A stretch of DNA of 34,337 bases from Lachnospiraceae bacterium (GCA_022792295.1 JAAWAR010000123.1:1-34337), one strand, 5' to 3'; counted from the first letter of the stretch, positions 25,465 through 34,151 are shown. Notes: generated by a model from the letters alone, not told the origin. Numbers and translations are program-made.

Positions 25465-25509
25465 AAAAAGACGGGCCGGTTTCCAAAGGAATAACCTGCC
25501 CGTCTTTTT
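25465..25509 (+). terminator. Intrinsic terminator after sdaAA
   Basis: AAAAAGACGGGC (25465-25476) pairs with GCCCGTCTTTTT (25498-25509), and GGTT/AACC extends the stem after one mismatch. The T-run ends at 25509; the A-run on the other side makes it able to work in both directions. Confidence 0.9.
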
Positions 25510-25547
25510 CATAGAATTTTCTGAGAAAGGTTTGAAGCGGAGCAAGC

Positions 25548-26240
25548 ATGAGATTCCGAACTCAGACGGCCCTTTTTGCACTGATTCTGATGATTGACGT
25601 ATGCCTGGGAGCCGGGCTTTTTTTCATTTGGAAGGACCGATCGAATGCGTCTTTGACGGTCTCGGCAGAGGAGAAGCATTCGGAGCCGAAGGTCGTGGCA
25701 TTGACATTTGACGATGGGCCGAATGCAAAATATACGGGGGTGCTCCTTGACGGGCTGAAGGAACGGGGGGTACGCGTAAGCTTTTTTCTCCTGGGCGACT
25801 GCATCGAGGGGAATGAGGAGCTTGTAAAGCGCATGAGTGAGGAAGGGCATTTAATCGGCGTCCACGGCCTGCACCATGCGGATCTGACAAAGGAGAAGCT
25901 TGCGGTAGTCCTCGGAGAGATTGAGGAGACGAAGGAGAGGATCCTTGCCCTGACCGGGAAGCTCCCGGAGTATGTACGGCCTCCTTACGGAAACTGGAGT
26001 GAAGCACTCTGGGATGGGATTCCCATGGAACCTGTATTCTGGAGCGTAGATTCGGTGGACTGGAAGCTCCAGAATACGGCCGGGATCGTGAAAAAGGTTC
26101 TGAAGGACACGGGAAACGGAGACATTATCCTGATGCATGACGAATTTCCCACATCCGTAGAGGCAGCCTTAGAGATCGTTGACAGGCTTCTGGAAGAAGG
26201 CTACAGCTTTGTCACCGTGGATGAGCTTTCGATTGATTAG
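25548..26240 (+). CDS. Polysaccharide deacetylase (NodB/CE4)
   Basis: Metal-dependent deacetylase of 230 residues, held in or passed across the membrane by an N-terminal hydrophobic segment (8-27). NodB motifs: TFDDGP (53-58) with D55/D56, the metal histidines in HGLHH (H106, H110), RPPYGNW, DSVDW and LMHD near the end. The second motif has Gly after the first histidine, where most of the family has Ser or Thr. Likely substrate is N-acetylated peptidoglycan or a wall glycan. GGAG upstream supports the ATG. It sits alone between the sdaAA terminator and a long gap, and no good promoter of its own is visible. Confidence 0.88.
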   Translation: MRFRTQTALFALILMIDVCLGAGLFFIWKDRSNASLTVSAEEKHSEPKVVALTFDDGPNAKYTGVLLDGLKERGVRVSFFLLGDCIEGNEELVKRMSEEGHLIGVHGLHHADLTKEKLAVVLGEIEETKERILALTGKLPEYVRPPYGNWSEALWDGIPMEPVFWSVDSVDWKLQNTAGIVKKVLKDTGNGDIILMHDEFPTSVEAALEIVDRLLEEGYSFVTVDELSID

Positions 26241-26724
26241 TCCCAATGCCCCGCCTATTCGTTCCCATCTGCCGCTTTCCGTTCCTCATGGCAGGCCTCC
26301 GTCTGCCCACAGCGGAATTTTGCTGCCGGCCGGTAGACAGCCAGACTTTGCCGCTCTCCTCAAGAGCTCCATAAGCGGGCTTACTTCCGGCCTCTGCTTT
26401 GATAAAGACAGGCAGCGTACATACCAGATGTCTTCTTTTCCTGAATCATTTCTTCCTCCTCATAATGGTATCCTTCCCTTTCTGTAATAAATAGCTTAAA
26501 CAGCCAAAAAATTATAGTAACCGCTTATGAACCGCCAGCCTTTTCTATAGTCCGAAAGCTGGCTGCATTCCGTTCAAAATTCGTGCTCGACAAACACGAA
26601 TATTAATATGTTTGAAAAAAGTATTTGAAAAAATTCTTTTTTCTGTTATACTAAAAAGCATTAATACTTTGACGCGGTGTAGGAAAAGTGTACCTGTGAC
26701 GCGAGACATGGAGGATCTGACTGT
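26241..26724. other. 484-base intergenic gap with a tiny ORF and hairpins
   Basis: No convincing full-length gene. On the minus strand an ATG at 26449 with AGGAGG 5 bases upstream opens a 22-codon frame (ends 26381); a different frame continues for about 30 codons, so this may be a decayed gene or a leader peptide. An interrupted hairpin (GCCAGC 26534-26539 with GCTGGC 26558-26563) and a 7-base inverted repeat ATTCGTG/CACGAAT (26579-26601) precede the symporter promoter. No terminator is visible after the deacetylase. Confidence 0.4.
26625..26652 (+). promoter_or_regulatory. Promoter for the symporter gene
   Basis: TTGAAA (26625-26630), a 16-base A/T-rich spacer and TATACT (26647-26652) with an upstream TG (extended -10). 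The 26579-26601 inverted repeat lies about 24 bases upstream of the -35 and could be an operator. Confidence 0.7.
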
Positions 26725-28257
26725 ATGAGTGGTGCACAACTGGGGATGCTTATGGTAATCGTGGCCTATTTGGTCATGATGCTGGTAATTGGGTTTTTAT
26801 ATTCAAAGGGAAACAATGATTCCAAAGATTTCTATCTGGGCGGTAGGAGGCTAGGACCGTTTGTGACGGCGATGAGCGCGGAAGCTTCGGATATGAGTAG
26901 CTGGCTTTTGATGGGCCTGCCGGGCGTAGCCTATCTGTCCGGCGTCTGCGACGCGGCATGGACGGCGATCGGGCTTGCCTGGGGGACCTATATGAACTGG
27001 CTGATCGTGGCCAAACGTCTCAGACGCTACAGTGCGCGGATCCATGCGATTACGCTTCCGGACTTTTTTTCGAATCGTTATCGGGATGAATCGAGAGTCC
27101 TTTTAGCAGTGTCTTCTATTTTTATTATTATCTTTTTTGTGCCTTATACGGCGTCCGGCTTTGCGGCCTGCGGGAAGCTTTTTTCCACGCTGTTTGGTAT
27201 GCCCTACACGGCCGCCATGCTAATCAGCGCGGTTGTAATTGTCGGATATACGGCACTTGGCGGATTTATGGCGGCGAGTACCACGGATCTGATTCAGAGT
27301 GTTGTCATGTCAATTGCGCTTGTGATTGTCGTCCTGTTCGGAATAGGCGTCGGCGGAGGCTGGGATTCGGTGATGGCGAATGCCGCGGCACTTCCGGGGT
27401 ATCTGTCTTTAAATGCGGTTTATGACGGCGCTTCAAACAGCGCGTCTCCTTATGGAATGATTACGATCGTCTCAACGATGGCCTGGGGGCTTGGCTATTT
27501 TGGAATGCCGCACATCCTTTTACGCTTTATGGCGACCGAGAATGAGAAAAATATCCCGCTCTCCAGACGGATTGCGACCGTGTGGGTCGTCATTTCCATG
27601 GGGGTTGCCATTTTGATTGGCATAGTGGGCTACAGCATGAGCCAGACGGGGGCGATTGATGTACTGAGCGGATCTGATTCGGAGACGATCGTGATTCGGA
27701 TTGCGACGCTTTTAAGCCGTCATGGGGCGCTTGCGATCCTAGGTGCTGGCATTACACTCGCCGGTATTTTGGCCTGTACGATGTCTACGGCTGATTCACA
27801 GCTTTTGGCGGCATCCTCGTCTGTATCCGAAAACCTGATTAAGGGTATACTGGGTGTAAACCTTTCTGAAAGGGCCACGATCTTAACGGCCCGTTCGACG
27901 GTAGTCGTGATCGCGGTCATCGCCGTTTTCCTGGCAGGCGATCCGAACAGCTCTGTCTTCGGCATCGTATCCTTTGCCTGGGCCGGCTTCGGCGCGGTAT
28001 TCGGCCCGCTGATGCTCTGCGCGCTGTTTTGGAAGCGCTCCAACAGACAGGGGGCGATCGCCGGTATGATCGGCGGAGGCTCTATGGTCTTTATCTGGAA
28101 ATATTGCGTGAAACCGCTTGGCGGTATTTGGAATATTTACGAACTGCTTCCGGCATTTTTGGTGAGCCTGGCGCTGATCATTGGCGTAAGCCTTGCAACC
28201 GCAGAGCCGCAGGAGGAAATTGTAAGAGAATTTGAAGCAGTCAGGAAAGAGGGCTGA
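26725..28257 (+). CDS. putP: Sodium/solute symporter, PutP (proline) type
   Basis: Sodium-coupled transporter of the SSS family, 510 residues and about 13 membrane helices. KDFYLGGRRLGPFVTAMSAEA (residues 34-54) and the later TMSTADSQLLAASSSVSE block are typical of PutP-like members. Proline is the usual substrate, though pantothenate or other solutes cannot be excluded. TGGAGGA (26709-26715) precedes the ATG. The gene has its own promoter and ends in a 17-base tail-to-tail overlap with the lysR gene, with no intrinsic terminator between. Confidence 0.88.
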   Translation: MSGAQLGMLMVIVAYLVMMLVIGFLYSKGNNDSKDFYLGGRRLGPFVTAMSAEASDMSSWLLMGLPGVAYLSGVCDAAWTAIGLAWGTYMNWLIVAKRLRRYSARIHAITLPDFFSNRYRDESRVLLAVSSIFIIIFFVPYTASGFAACGKLFSTLFGMPYTAAMLISAVVIVGYTALGGFMAASTTDLIQSVVMSIALVIVVLFGIGVGGGWDSVMANAAALPGYLSLNAVYDGASNSASPYGMITIVSTMAWGLGYFGMPHILLRFMATENEKNIPLSRRIATVWVVISMGVAILIGIVGYSMSQTGAIDVLSGSDSETIVIRIATLLSRHGALAILGAGITLAGILACTMSTADSQLLAASSSVSENLIKGILGVNLSERATILTARSTVVVIAVIAVFLAGDPNSSVFGIVSFAWAGFGAVFGPLMLCALFWKRSNRQGAIAGMIGGGSMVFIWKYCVKPLGGIWNIYELLPAFLVSLALIIGVSLATAEPQEEIVREFEAVRKEG

Positions 28258-29143
28258 TTGGTTTTTTGCACAGCTGCACGAGGAAATCCCTGAAAAGGGA
28301 CAGCTCGAAGGAGTCCTTTCTCTCACGCAGACAGATAAAATTGAGGCTCAGGTAAGTGGCCGGGATCAGGGGAATCGCGCGGACGCCGTAATAATCGGCG
28401 AAGGAGAGGGGGCCCATCGTGATCCCCTTGCCACGTTTTACCATGTTCATGATGGTTTCGATCCGGTCCGAACGGAAAACCTTTCCGAACGAGATGCCGT
28501 ATTCCCGGAAACGCTGGCGGATGGCTAAGTCAGTCATGGTATTTTCCATAGGAGAGATGAGCGTACAGCCATCCAGCAAAGCAAACGGAATTTCAGACAT
28601 TGTGTAGACGGGATCCTGCAAAGAGGCAAGGACACACTGTCTTTCGGGGATCAGCTCACACGAATAGAAGCGCTTGTGGCCAGAGGAAAAATAGGTGAGA
28701 GGGAGCCTGTCCAGAGCGACATCCAGTGAACCCTTTCGAAGGCTTGCGAGGAAGTCACCGTCCGGCTCCGTAAAAAAGCAGACTTCAAATTCTGGATGGC
28801 GGTCAAAAAAGCTCATGATCGGTTCAAACAGATCATTTGAATACACGCGCGTTCCAAGAGAGACGCGTAAGGGGCGGCCGTATCGGCGTCCTCTGGCGGC
28901 TGTCTCCTGCAGTTGGTTCCATGCTTCCTCGACCCGGCAGGCGGAATCAAAAAAGGCTTTCCCCTCCGAGGTAAGGGCTACACCCTGCGCCATGCGTGTA
29001 AACAGCGAAAAACCAAGCTCCTCCTCAAGCTTCTTAATCTGCTGTGAAAGAGCGGGCTGTGAAAGAAACAGGCTTTCGGCTGCTTTGGAAAAATTTCTGT
29101 ATCGGGCAACTGCCAGCACATATTGAACCTGGGAAAAATTCAT
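28241..29143 (-). CDS. LysR-family transcriptional regulator
   Basis: Regulator of 300 residues. The N-terminal winged helix-turn-helix (1-60; FSKAAESLFLSQPALSQQIK) is clear, followed by a linker helix and an effector-binding domain (about 90-295). It is divergent from the M20 amidohydrolase and YfcC operon, the usual position for a LysR activator of the neighbouring genes. GGAGG lies 8 bases upstream of the ATG and TATAAT (minus strand, 29186-29181) about 38 bases upstream. The effector is unknown. Confidence 0.9.
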   Translation of the reverse strand: MNFSQVQYVLAVARYRNFSKAAESLFLSQPALSQQIKKLEEELGFSLFTRMAQGVALTSEGKAFFDSACRVEEAWNQLQETAARGRRYGRPLRVSLGTRVYSNDLFEPIMSFFDRHPEFEVCFFTEPDGDFLASLRKGSLDVALDRLPLTYFSSGHKRFYSCELIPERQCVLASLQDPVYTMSEIPFALLDGCTLISPMENTMTDLAIRQRFREYGISFGKVFRSDRIETIMNMVKRGKGITMGPLSFADYYGVRAIPLIPATYLSLNFICLRERKDSFELSLFRDFLVQLCKKPISPLS

Positions 29144-29167
29144 CTGTCATTCCTCCGTACAGATATA

Positions 29168-29188
29168 GGTATTAGCTGAGATTATACC
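29168..29188. promoter_or_regulatory. Candidate operator over the lysR -10 box
   Basis: GGTAT (29168-29172) and ATACC (29184-29188) are mirror arms 11 bases apart. The right arm overlaps the leftward TATAAT (29186-29181), so a protein bound here would block lysR transcription, consistent with LysR autoregulation. The rightward promoter is about 20 bases away. Confidence 0.4.
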
Positions 29189-29206
29189 GCTATTCTATAC
29201 AAATAT

Positions 29207-29235
29207 TTTACATTTTTCAAGGTTTGTACTAAAAT
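29207..29235 (+). promoter_or_regulatory. Promoter for the M20-yfcC operon
   Basis: TTTACA (29207-29212) and TAAAAT (29230-29235) are exactly 17 bases apart in A/T-rich DNA. An alternative pair, TTGTAC (29224-29229) with TATACA, has an unfavourable 19-base spacer. AAGGAGG follows 7 bases before the ATG at 29281. Confidence 0.5.
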
Positions 29236-29280
29236 AATTTAAAAAACATATACAATTTTATCATATAAGGAGGCTATTTT

Positions 29281-30459
29281 ATGGAAACACAGAAGATCGT
29301 TGCACAGTATGCCGAGGAGATGACGGCTCTCCGCAGACGGATCCATCAAAACCCGGAACTCAGCAACCAGGAATTTCAGACGACGGAGTTAATTAAGGAA
29401 AAGCTTACAGAATATGGAATTGAGATAGCAGAGATCGGATTAAAGACCGGTGTGGTTGGAATCCTGCGCGGCAAGAACCCGGGAAAAACGGTTGCGATCC
29501 GTGAGGACATTGATGCGCTTCCGATGCAGGAGCTTGCCGATGTACCGTATGCCTCAAAGATCGAGGGCGTCAGCCACGCCTGCGGTCATGACATCCATAC
29601 AACGACGCTTTTATACTGTGCCAAGGTTCTCTCGGAGATGAAGGACGAGCTTAATGGAAACGTCATGTTCCTGTTTCAGCCGGCAGAGGAGAAAGGAAGC
29701 GGAGCCAAGCAGATGGTCGAGTGCGGCTTCATTAACGTCTTAAAGCCGGATGTCTTCGTGGGGCTCCATGTGTCTCCGGAATATCCTGCGGGCTCGATCG
29801 GATTAAAACGTGGGCCGGCGAACGCTTCCTGTGATATGTTCCAGATCAAGATCAGCGGAAAAGGCGGACATGGTGCCCATCCGGAAAACTGCATTGACCC
29901 GGTGGCAATCAGCGGTTTTGTTCTCTCGCAGCTCCAGAGCGTGATCTCGCGTGAAAATCATCCGGTCTATCCGGCGGTCATGACGATTGGCAGTATTCAC
30001 GGTGGAAAAGCCGCCAATGTGATTCCGGATTACGTGGAGATGGGCGGCACATTAAGAAGCTTAAACGCGGAGAGCCGAAAGTCCATGCAGGAAGCCATCG
30101 AGCGGATCGTTTCCTCCTCAGCGGAGGCGATGCGAGGACGCGGGGAGGTTCATTGGGAGATCGGTATGCCGCCTCTTGTCAATGACGGGGAAGTGATCGA
30201 CGCCCTGCGTGCCGCCGCCGAAAAGACCATCGGAGCCGATCACATCATTACGGTGCAGAATCCGTCCCTGGGTTCGGAAGACTTTTCCTATATGTTTCCC
30301 GAATTCGGCCCAGGTGCACAGTTTCGCTTAGGCTCGGGCAACGATGAGAATCCCGACACAAGACATGGACTCCACAATTCGAAAAACGTGTTTGATGATG
30401 CTTGTCTGCCTGCGGGTACTTCGGTGCTGGTGCAGTTTGTGCGGGATTTCCTGCAGTAA
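29281..30459 (+). CDS. M20-family amidohydrolase (peptidase M20D)
   Basis: Cytosolic metal-dependent amidohydrolase of 392 residues, in the group that includes hippurate hydrolase, N-acyl-amino-acid deacylases and IAA-conjugate hydrolases. Metal ligands are visible: C101 and H103 in SHACGHDIH, E136/E137 in QPAEEKGSGA, H162 in GLH and the terminal histidine in RHGLHNSKN; the dimerisation insert contains GKGGHGAHPE. The substrate is probably an N-acylated amino acid or small peptide, brought in by the carrier encoded next. It is divergent from a LysR gene that likely controls it. Confidence 0.9.
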   Translation: METQKIVAQYAEEMTALRRRIHQNPELSNQEFQTTELIKEKLTEYGIEIAEIGLKTGVVGILRGKNPGKTVAIREDIDALPMQELADVPYASKIEGVSHACGHDIHTTTLLYCAKVLSEMKDELNGNVMFLFQPAEEKGSGAKQMVECGFINVLKPDVFVGLHVSPEYPAGSIGLKRGPANASCDMFQIKISGKGGHGAHPENCIDPVAISGFVLSQLQSVISRENHPVYPAVMTIGSIHGGKAANVIPDYVEMGGTLRSLNAESRKSMQEAIERIVSSSAEAMRGRGEVHWEIGMPPLVNDGEVIDALRAAAEKTIGADHIITVQNPSLGSEDFSYMFPEFGPGAQFRLGSGNDENPDTRHGLHNSKNVFDDACLPAGTSVLVQFVRDFLQ

Positions 30460-30473
30460 TCAAAGGAAGGATC

Positions 30474-30503
30474 TCCGGAGGCTGTTAAGGGGAAGCCGCC
30501 GGA
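30474..30503 (+). repeat. Hairpin between the M20 and yfcC-like genes
   Basis: TCCGGAGGCT (30474-30483) pairs with AGCCGCCGGA (30494-30503) with one mismatch and a 10-base loop. No T-run follows, so it is more likely an RNA processing or stability element than a terminator. Confidence 0.45.
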
Positions 30504-30534
30504 TTTGCTTAAATACAAAAAAGGAGAGTTGTAA

Positions 30535-31944
30535 ATGGACAACAAAAAGAAAAAGTTCCAAATTCCAACCACTTGTGCGCTTTTGTTCATGATGATGATC
30601 GTCAGTGCGGTTTTAACCTGGATCATCCCGGCAGGAGCTTACGACATGGAGCAGGTGGGCAATACGAACCGTGTAATTGCAGGGACGTATCACGTTGTGG
30701 AGAGCACGCCGGTCGGCCCGTGGGCGACGATTATGAGTGTTATGGCCGGGTTTTCAAAGGGCGCGAAGCTGATGTTTATGGTATTCTTCTGCGGAGGAGC
30801 CGTTGAGATCCTCGAAAAGAGTGGTTCTATCAACGCGGCATTTGGAAAGCTGGCTTCCAAGAAAAATCTGAATGTAAATGTTCTGGCATTCCTTGTGATG
30901 GCCTTCATGTCCATCGGCGGTGCGGCTGGCGTTTTTGCGAATCCGGTCGTTGCCCTGGTCCCGATTGGCATCATCCTGGCGACTAACTTGGGCTATGACG
31001 CATTTACAGGCTTTTTGTTCGTATATATGGGTGCGTATTCCGGCTTCAACGTAGGCTGGGCGAATGCTTCCACGATCGGAACCGCACATCCGATTGCCGA
31101 GCTGCCGATTTTCTCGGGCTTCAGCGTCCGTGTGGTTTTGAATATCATTAACTTTGCGATCTGCTATTACTTTACGCTCCGCTACATGAAAATGGTAAGG
31201 ACGGATTCGACAAAGAGCCTGAATTACGAGGAAGGCATGTCGGTATCGGAGTATATGGGATCCGGAGAAAAGAAGGGCGCGATTGATGATACGATGACCA
31301 TGCCGCATCTTTTGAGCCTTCTCGGACTGGTTGCAGCGATCGTGTGCATTTTGATCGGCTCCATCAAGTTCAAATGGAGCTATGATCAGATTTCCGCTAC
31401 CTTCTTTGTCCTTGCGGTATTTGCCGGCTTGATCAACGGAATGGGTGTTAACGGCACCACGAAGGTGTTTATAGGCGGCTGTGCAAAGATGGTAAACGCC
31501 GCATTCATTATCGGCTTTGCAAACGGGATCGGTGTAATCCTTAATAGCGGCAATATCCTGAACACAATCGTCAACTGGCTGTCGATCCCGATCTCCAGTA
31601 TGGGCTCCGTGCTTGGTGCGAACTTCATGTTCATCGCCAACCTGTTCATCAACTTCCTGATCCCGTCGGGTTCCGGCCAGGCGGCTGCGGTCATGCCTCT
31701 CATGGTTCCGATTGCAGATCTTGCAGGGATTACGCGTCAGGTTGCCGTACAGGCATTCCAGTTTGGCGACGGTTTCTCAAACTGCCTGTTCCCGACAGCC
31801 GGTACATTAATGGGTGCGCTGGCAATCGCAAAGGTGGACTGGACCAAATATGCGAAATGGCTGATGCCGCTGCTAGGCTGCCAGGTCATTCTTTCACTTG
31901 CAAGTCTTACGATTCTGCAGATGATCGGCTGGACCGGTCTATAA
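30535..31944 (+). CDS. YfcC-family membrane carrier
   Basis: Membrane protein of 469 residues with about 12 hydrophobic helices, of the YfcC/DcuC-like family (PF03606), anaerobic carriers variously annotated as C4-dicarboxylate carriers or basic amino acid antiporters. Family features are the N-terminal PTTCALLFMMMIVSAVLTWI, the WIIPAGAYD block, and NFLIPSGSGQAAAVMPLM near residue 375. Partnership with an M20 amidohydrolase suggests uptake of the amidohydrolase substrate or export of its product. GGAG 9 bases before the ATG supports the start. It ends at a clear terminator. Confidence 0.85.
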   Translation: MDNKKKKFQIPTTCALLFMMMIVSAVLTWIIPAGAYDMEQVGNTNRVIAGTYHVVESTPVGPWATIMSVMAGFSKGAKLMFMVFFCGGAVEILEKSGSINAAFGKLASKKNLNVNVLAFLVMAFMSIGGAAGVFANPVVALVPIGIILATNLGYDAFTGFLFVYMGAYSGFNVGWANASTIGTAHPIAELPIFSGFSVRVVLNIINFAICYYFTLRYMKMVRTDSTKSLNYEEGMSVSEYMGSGEKKGAIDDTMTMPHLLSLLGLVAAIVCILIGSIKFKWSYDQISATFFVLAVFAGLINGMGVNGTTKVFIGGCAKMVNAAFIIGFANGIGVILNSGNILNTIVNWLSIPISSMGSVLGANFMFIANLFINFLIPSGSGQAAAVMPLMVPIADLAGITRQVAVQAFQFGDGFSNCLFPTAGTLMGALAIAKVDWTKYAKWLMPLLGCQVILSLASLTILQMIGWTGL

Positions 31945-31962
31945 ACAAGTTCATACAAAAAT

Positions 31963-31993
31963 GGGGTGCTGCTTATTGGCGGCCCCCTTTTTT
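31963..31993 (+). terminator. Intrinsic terminator after the yfcC-like gene
   Basis: A GGG-x-GCTGC / GCGGC-x-CCC stem with a 6-base loop (TTATTG) is followed by six T (31988-31993). It lies 18 bases after the stop codon. Confidence 0.85.
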
Positions 31994-32078
31994 ATTTCAA
32001 TAGAAGCTGGCTGCGAACTTTCTTATACGCAAAAGATTCTGACAGGCCAGGCAGCGCGGCATACGCACTTTCTCAAGT

Positions 32079-32096
32079 TTGTGAAACTTTTATAAA
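32079..32096. promoter_or_regulatory. Rex-like site upstream of ftsH
   Basis: TTGTGAA-ACTT-TTATAAA: the left half matches the Rex consensus half-site perfectly and the right half at 5 of 7 positions. It lies 6 bases upstream of the ftsH -35 box. A nested AAGTTT-GTG-AAACTT dyad overlaps it. The match is suggestive only. Confidence 0.25.
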
Positions 32097-32101
32097 CTGC
32101 C

Positions 32102-32130
32102 TTGACATGTTTTATATATGGAGGTAGGAT
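32102..32130 (+). promoter_or_regulatory. Promoter for ftsH
   Basis: A perfect TTGACA (32102-32107) and TAGGAT (32125-32130) are 17 bases apart. The start point near 32137 leaves a leader of about 57 bases. Confidence 0.65.
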
Positions 32131-32147
32131 ATAGCATAACGACAAAG

Positions 32148-32162
32148 GTGACAAGTTGTCAC
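32148..32162. repeat. 15-base perfect palindrome in the ftsH leader
   Basis: GTGACAAGTTGTCAC reads the same on both strands except for the central base. It lies just downstream of the predicted transcription start, where a bound repressor would block elongation; as RNA it could form a 5-bp stem with a 5-base loop. Confidence 0.5.
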
Positions 32163-32193
32163 TGCTGGAAAGAAAAAAGGAGGAGTCATATAC

Positions 32194-34035
32194 ATGGGTG
32201 TAAAGGACGACGGAAAAAAGCCAAACAAGGAATCGTTTGGAAACGGGAGAGGACTGCTTTATTATGTGGTTTTGATGCTGATCATCACGGTTCTTTTAAA
32301 CGGGCTTTTGTTTCCGGCCCTGCGTCAGCAGGTAATCGAGACCGGTTATAACGAATTTCTGGCTATGATTGATTCCGGGCTGGTGCGCCAGGTACAGCAG
32401 GATGACGATCAGATTGTTTTTTTGGCTGAAGATACGGCCGGCAATAAGCAGATTTACCGGACCGGAAACTGGGACGATCCGGAATTAACCAAGCGGCTGT
32501 ACGATGCCGGTGTGACCTTCGGCAAGGTAATCCCGCAGAAGGAATCGGCGATCCTGTCCTTTTTCACCAACTGGATTCTTCCCTTTGGTGTCATGCTGCT
32601 TTTGGGGAATCTGTTAAGCCGGACGTTCACAAAGCGCATGGGCGGCAATGCGATGACCTTCGGGAAATCCAATGCAAAGATCTATGCCGAGAATGAGACG
32701 GGGAAGACGTTTGCGGATGTGGCCGGGCAGGAGGAGGCCAAGGAGGCCCTGGTAGAGATTGTAGACTTTCTGCATGATCCGAATAAGTATGCAGACATCG
32801 GAGCATCGCTTCCGAAGGGAGCCTTATTAGTCGGCCCTCCGGGAACTGGAAAAACGCTTCTTGCAAGAGCCGTTGCAGGCGAGGCGCATGTGCCGTTTTT
32901 CTCTATCTCCGGCTCGGAATTTGTGGAGATGTTTGTCGGTATGGGAGCGGCCAAGGTCCGCGATCTTTTTAAGCAGGCAACGGAAAAGGCGCCGTGTATC
33001 GTGTTTATAGACGAGATCGACACCATCGGAAAGAAGCGCGACAGCGGCGGTATCGGCGGAAACGACGAGAGAGAACAGACTTTAAATCAGCTTTTGACCG
33101 AAATGGATGGTTTTGACGGAAAGAAGGGTGTCGTCATTCTCGCCGCTACGAACCGTCCGGAGTCTTTGGATCAGGCACTTCTGCGCCCCGGCCGTTTTGA
33201 CAGGCGGATTCCCGTGGAACTGCCTGATTTAAAGGGGCGGGAGGCGATTCTCAAGGTTCATGCGAGAAATGTTAAGATGGATGATACGGTAGACTTCAAT
33301 GCGGTTGCCAGGGCGACCTCCGGCGCAAGCGGCGCGGAATTGGCAAATATTGTAAATGAGGGGGCACTCCGGGCGGTCCGCATGGGCAGGAGGGTGGTCT
33401 GCCAAGAGGATTTGGAGGAGAGCGTAGAGACGGTAATTGCAGGCTATCAGCGGAAGGGAGCAGCGGTTTCGGAGAAGGAAAAACGGATCGTGGCCTATCA
33501 CGAGACGGGCCATGCCTTAGTTGCCGCCTGCCAGAACAATTCGGCACCCGTCCATAAGATCACAATTATTCCGCGGACCTCCGGGGCACTCGGCTATACC
33601 ATGCAGGTAGAGGCAGGCGAGCGCTTTTTGATGAGTAAGGAGGAGGCGCTTAATAAGATCGCGACGTTAACCGGGGGACGAGCGGCGGAGGAATTTATAT
33701 TCCGTTCGGTTACAACAGGCGCTTCAAACGACATCGAGCAGGCCACAAAGCTTGCCAGGGCCATGGTGACACGCTATGGCATGAGCGATCAGTTCGGCAT
33801 GGTGGCACTTGAGACGGTGACAAACCAGTATCTGGGACAGGACGCCTCGTTAGCCTGTTCGCCGGAGACTGCCAAGGCCATCGACGACGAGGTGATCCGA
33901 ATCGTGAAAGAGCAGTACAAAAAGGCACTTGACATTTTAAAAGAGAATGCGCCAAAGCTTAACGAGCTGTCAGCCTATTTGCTGGAAAAGGAAACCATTA
34001 CCGGAGATGAATTTATGGAGATATTGCGGCGGTAA
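32194..34035 (+). CDS. ftsH: ATP-dependent zinc metalloprotease FtsH
   Basis: Membrane-bound AAA+ protease of 613 residues that degrades misfolded membrane and selected cytosolic proteins. Two hydrophobic segments (about 20-42 and 125-142) frame a short external domain. The AAA+ module has Walker A GPPGTGKT (214-221), pore loop FVGMG (247-251), Walker B IVFIDE (269-274) and RPGRFDR. The zinc site is HETGH (436-440, usually HEAGH) with a third ligand at D513. The pore-loop and HETGH variants suggest a divergent copy, so another ftsH may exist elsewhere. GGAGGAG lies 8 bases before the ATG. No tilS or hpt gene precedes it, unlike the common ftsH locus. Confidence 0.93.
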   Translation: MGVKDDGKKPNKESFGNGRGLLYYVVLMLIITVLLNGLLFPALRQQVIETGYNEFLAMIDSGLVRQVQQDDDQIVFLAEDTAGNKQIYRTGNWDDPELTKRLYDAGVTFGKVIPQKESAILSFFTNWILPFGVMLLLGNLLSRTFTKRMGGNAMTFGKSNAKIYAENETGKTFADVAGQEEAKEALVEIVDFLHDPNKYADIGASLPKGALLVGPPGTGKTLLARAVAGEAHVPFFSISGSEFVEMFVGMGAAKVRDLFKQATEKAPCIVFIDEIDTIGKKRDSGGIGGNDEREQTLNQLLTEMDGFDGKKGVVILAATNRPESLDQALLRPGRFDRRIPVELPDLKGREAILKVHARNVKMDDTVDFNAVARATSGASGAELANIVNEGALRAVRMGRRVVCQEDLEESVETVIAGYQRKGAAVSEKEKRIVAYHETGHALVAACQNNSAPVHKITIIPRTSGALGYTMQVEAGERFLMSKEEALNKIATLTGGRAAEEFIFRSVTTGASNDIEQATKLARAMVTRYGMSDQFGMVALETVTNQYLGQDASLACSPETAKAIDDEVIRIVKEQYKKALDILKENAPKLNELSAYLLEKETITGDEFMEILRR

Positions 34036-34102
34036 AGAGGACTGGAGGACAGGGCAGGGAAACTGTTTGAGAAAATGTTTTCACGGAATTGAGGTTTTTG
34101 GC

Positions 34103-34131
34103 TTTTCAAATGAAGGAAAAAGCGCTATAAT
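34103..34131 (+). promoter_or_regulatory. Promoter for rho
   Basis: TTTTCA (34103-34108) and a perfect TATAAT (34126-34131) are 17 bases apart. A second TATAAT at 34171-34176 lacks a matching -35. Confidence 0.55.
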
Positions 34132-34151
34132 ACCAGTATCTAGTCTGGTAT
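34130..34151. repeat. Inverted repeat at the rho transcription start
   Basis: ATACCAG (34130-34136) and CTGGTAT (34145-34151) are perfect 7-base arms around an 8-base loop, overlapping the end of the -10 box and the predicted start point. Two smaller dyads follow before the start codon (ATCCA-TG-TGGAT, 34153-34164; TTGAG-AG-CTCAA, 34183-34194). Confidence 0.45.

Noticed and set aside
32079-32096. Rex-like site as a firm Rex operator
   Set aside because: The right half-site matches at only 5 of 7 positions and no rex gene is in the window; kept only as a low-confidence feature.
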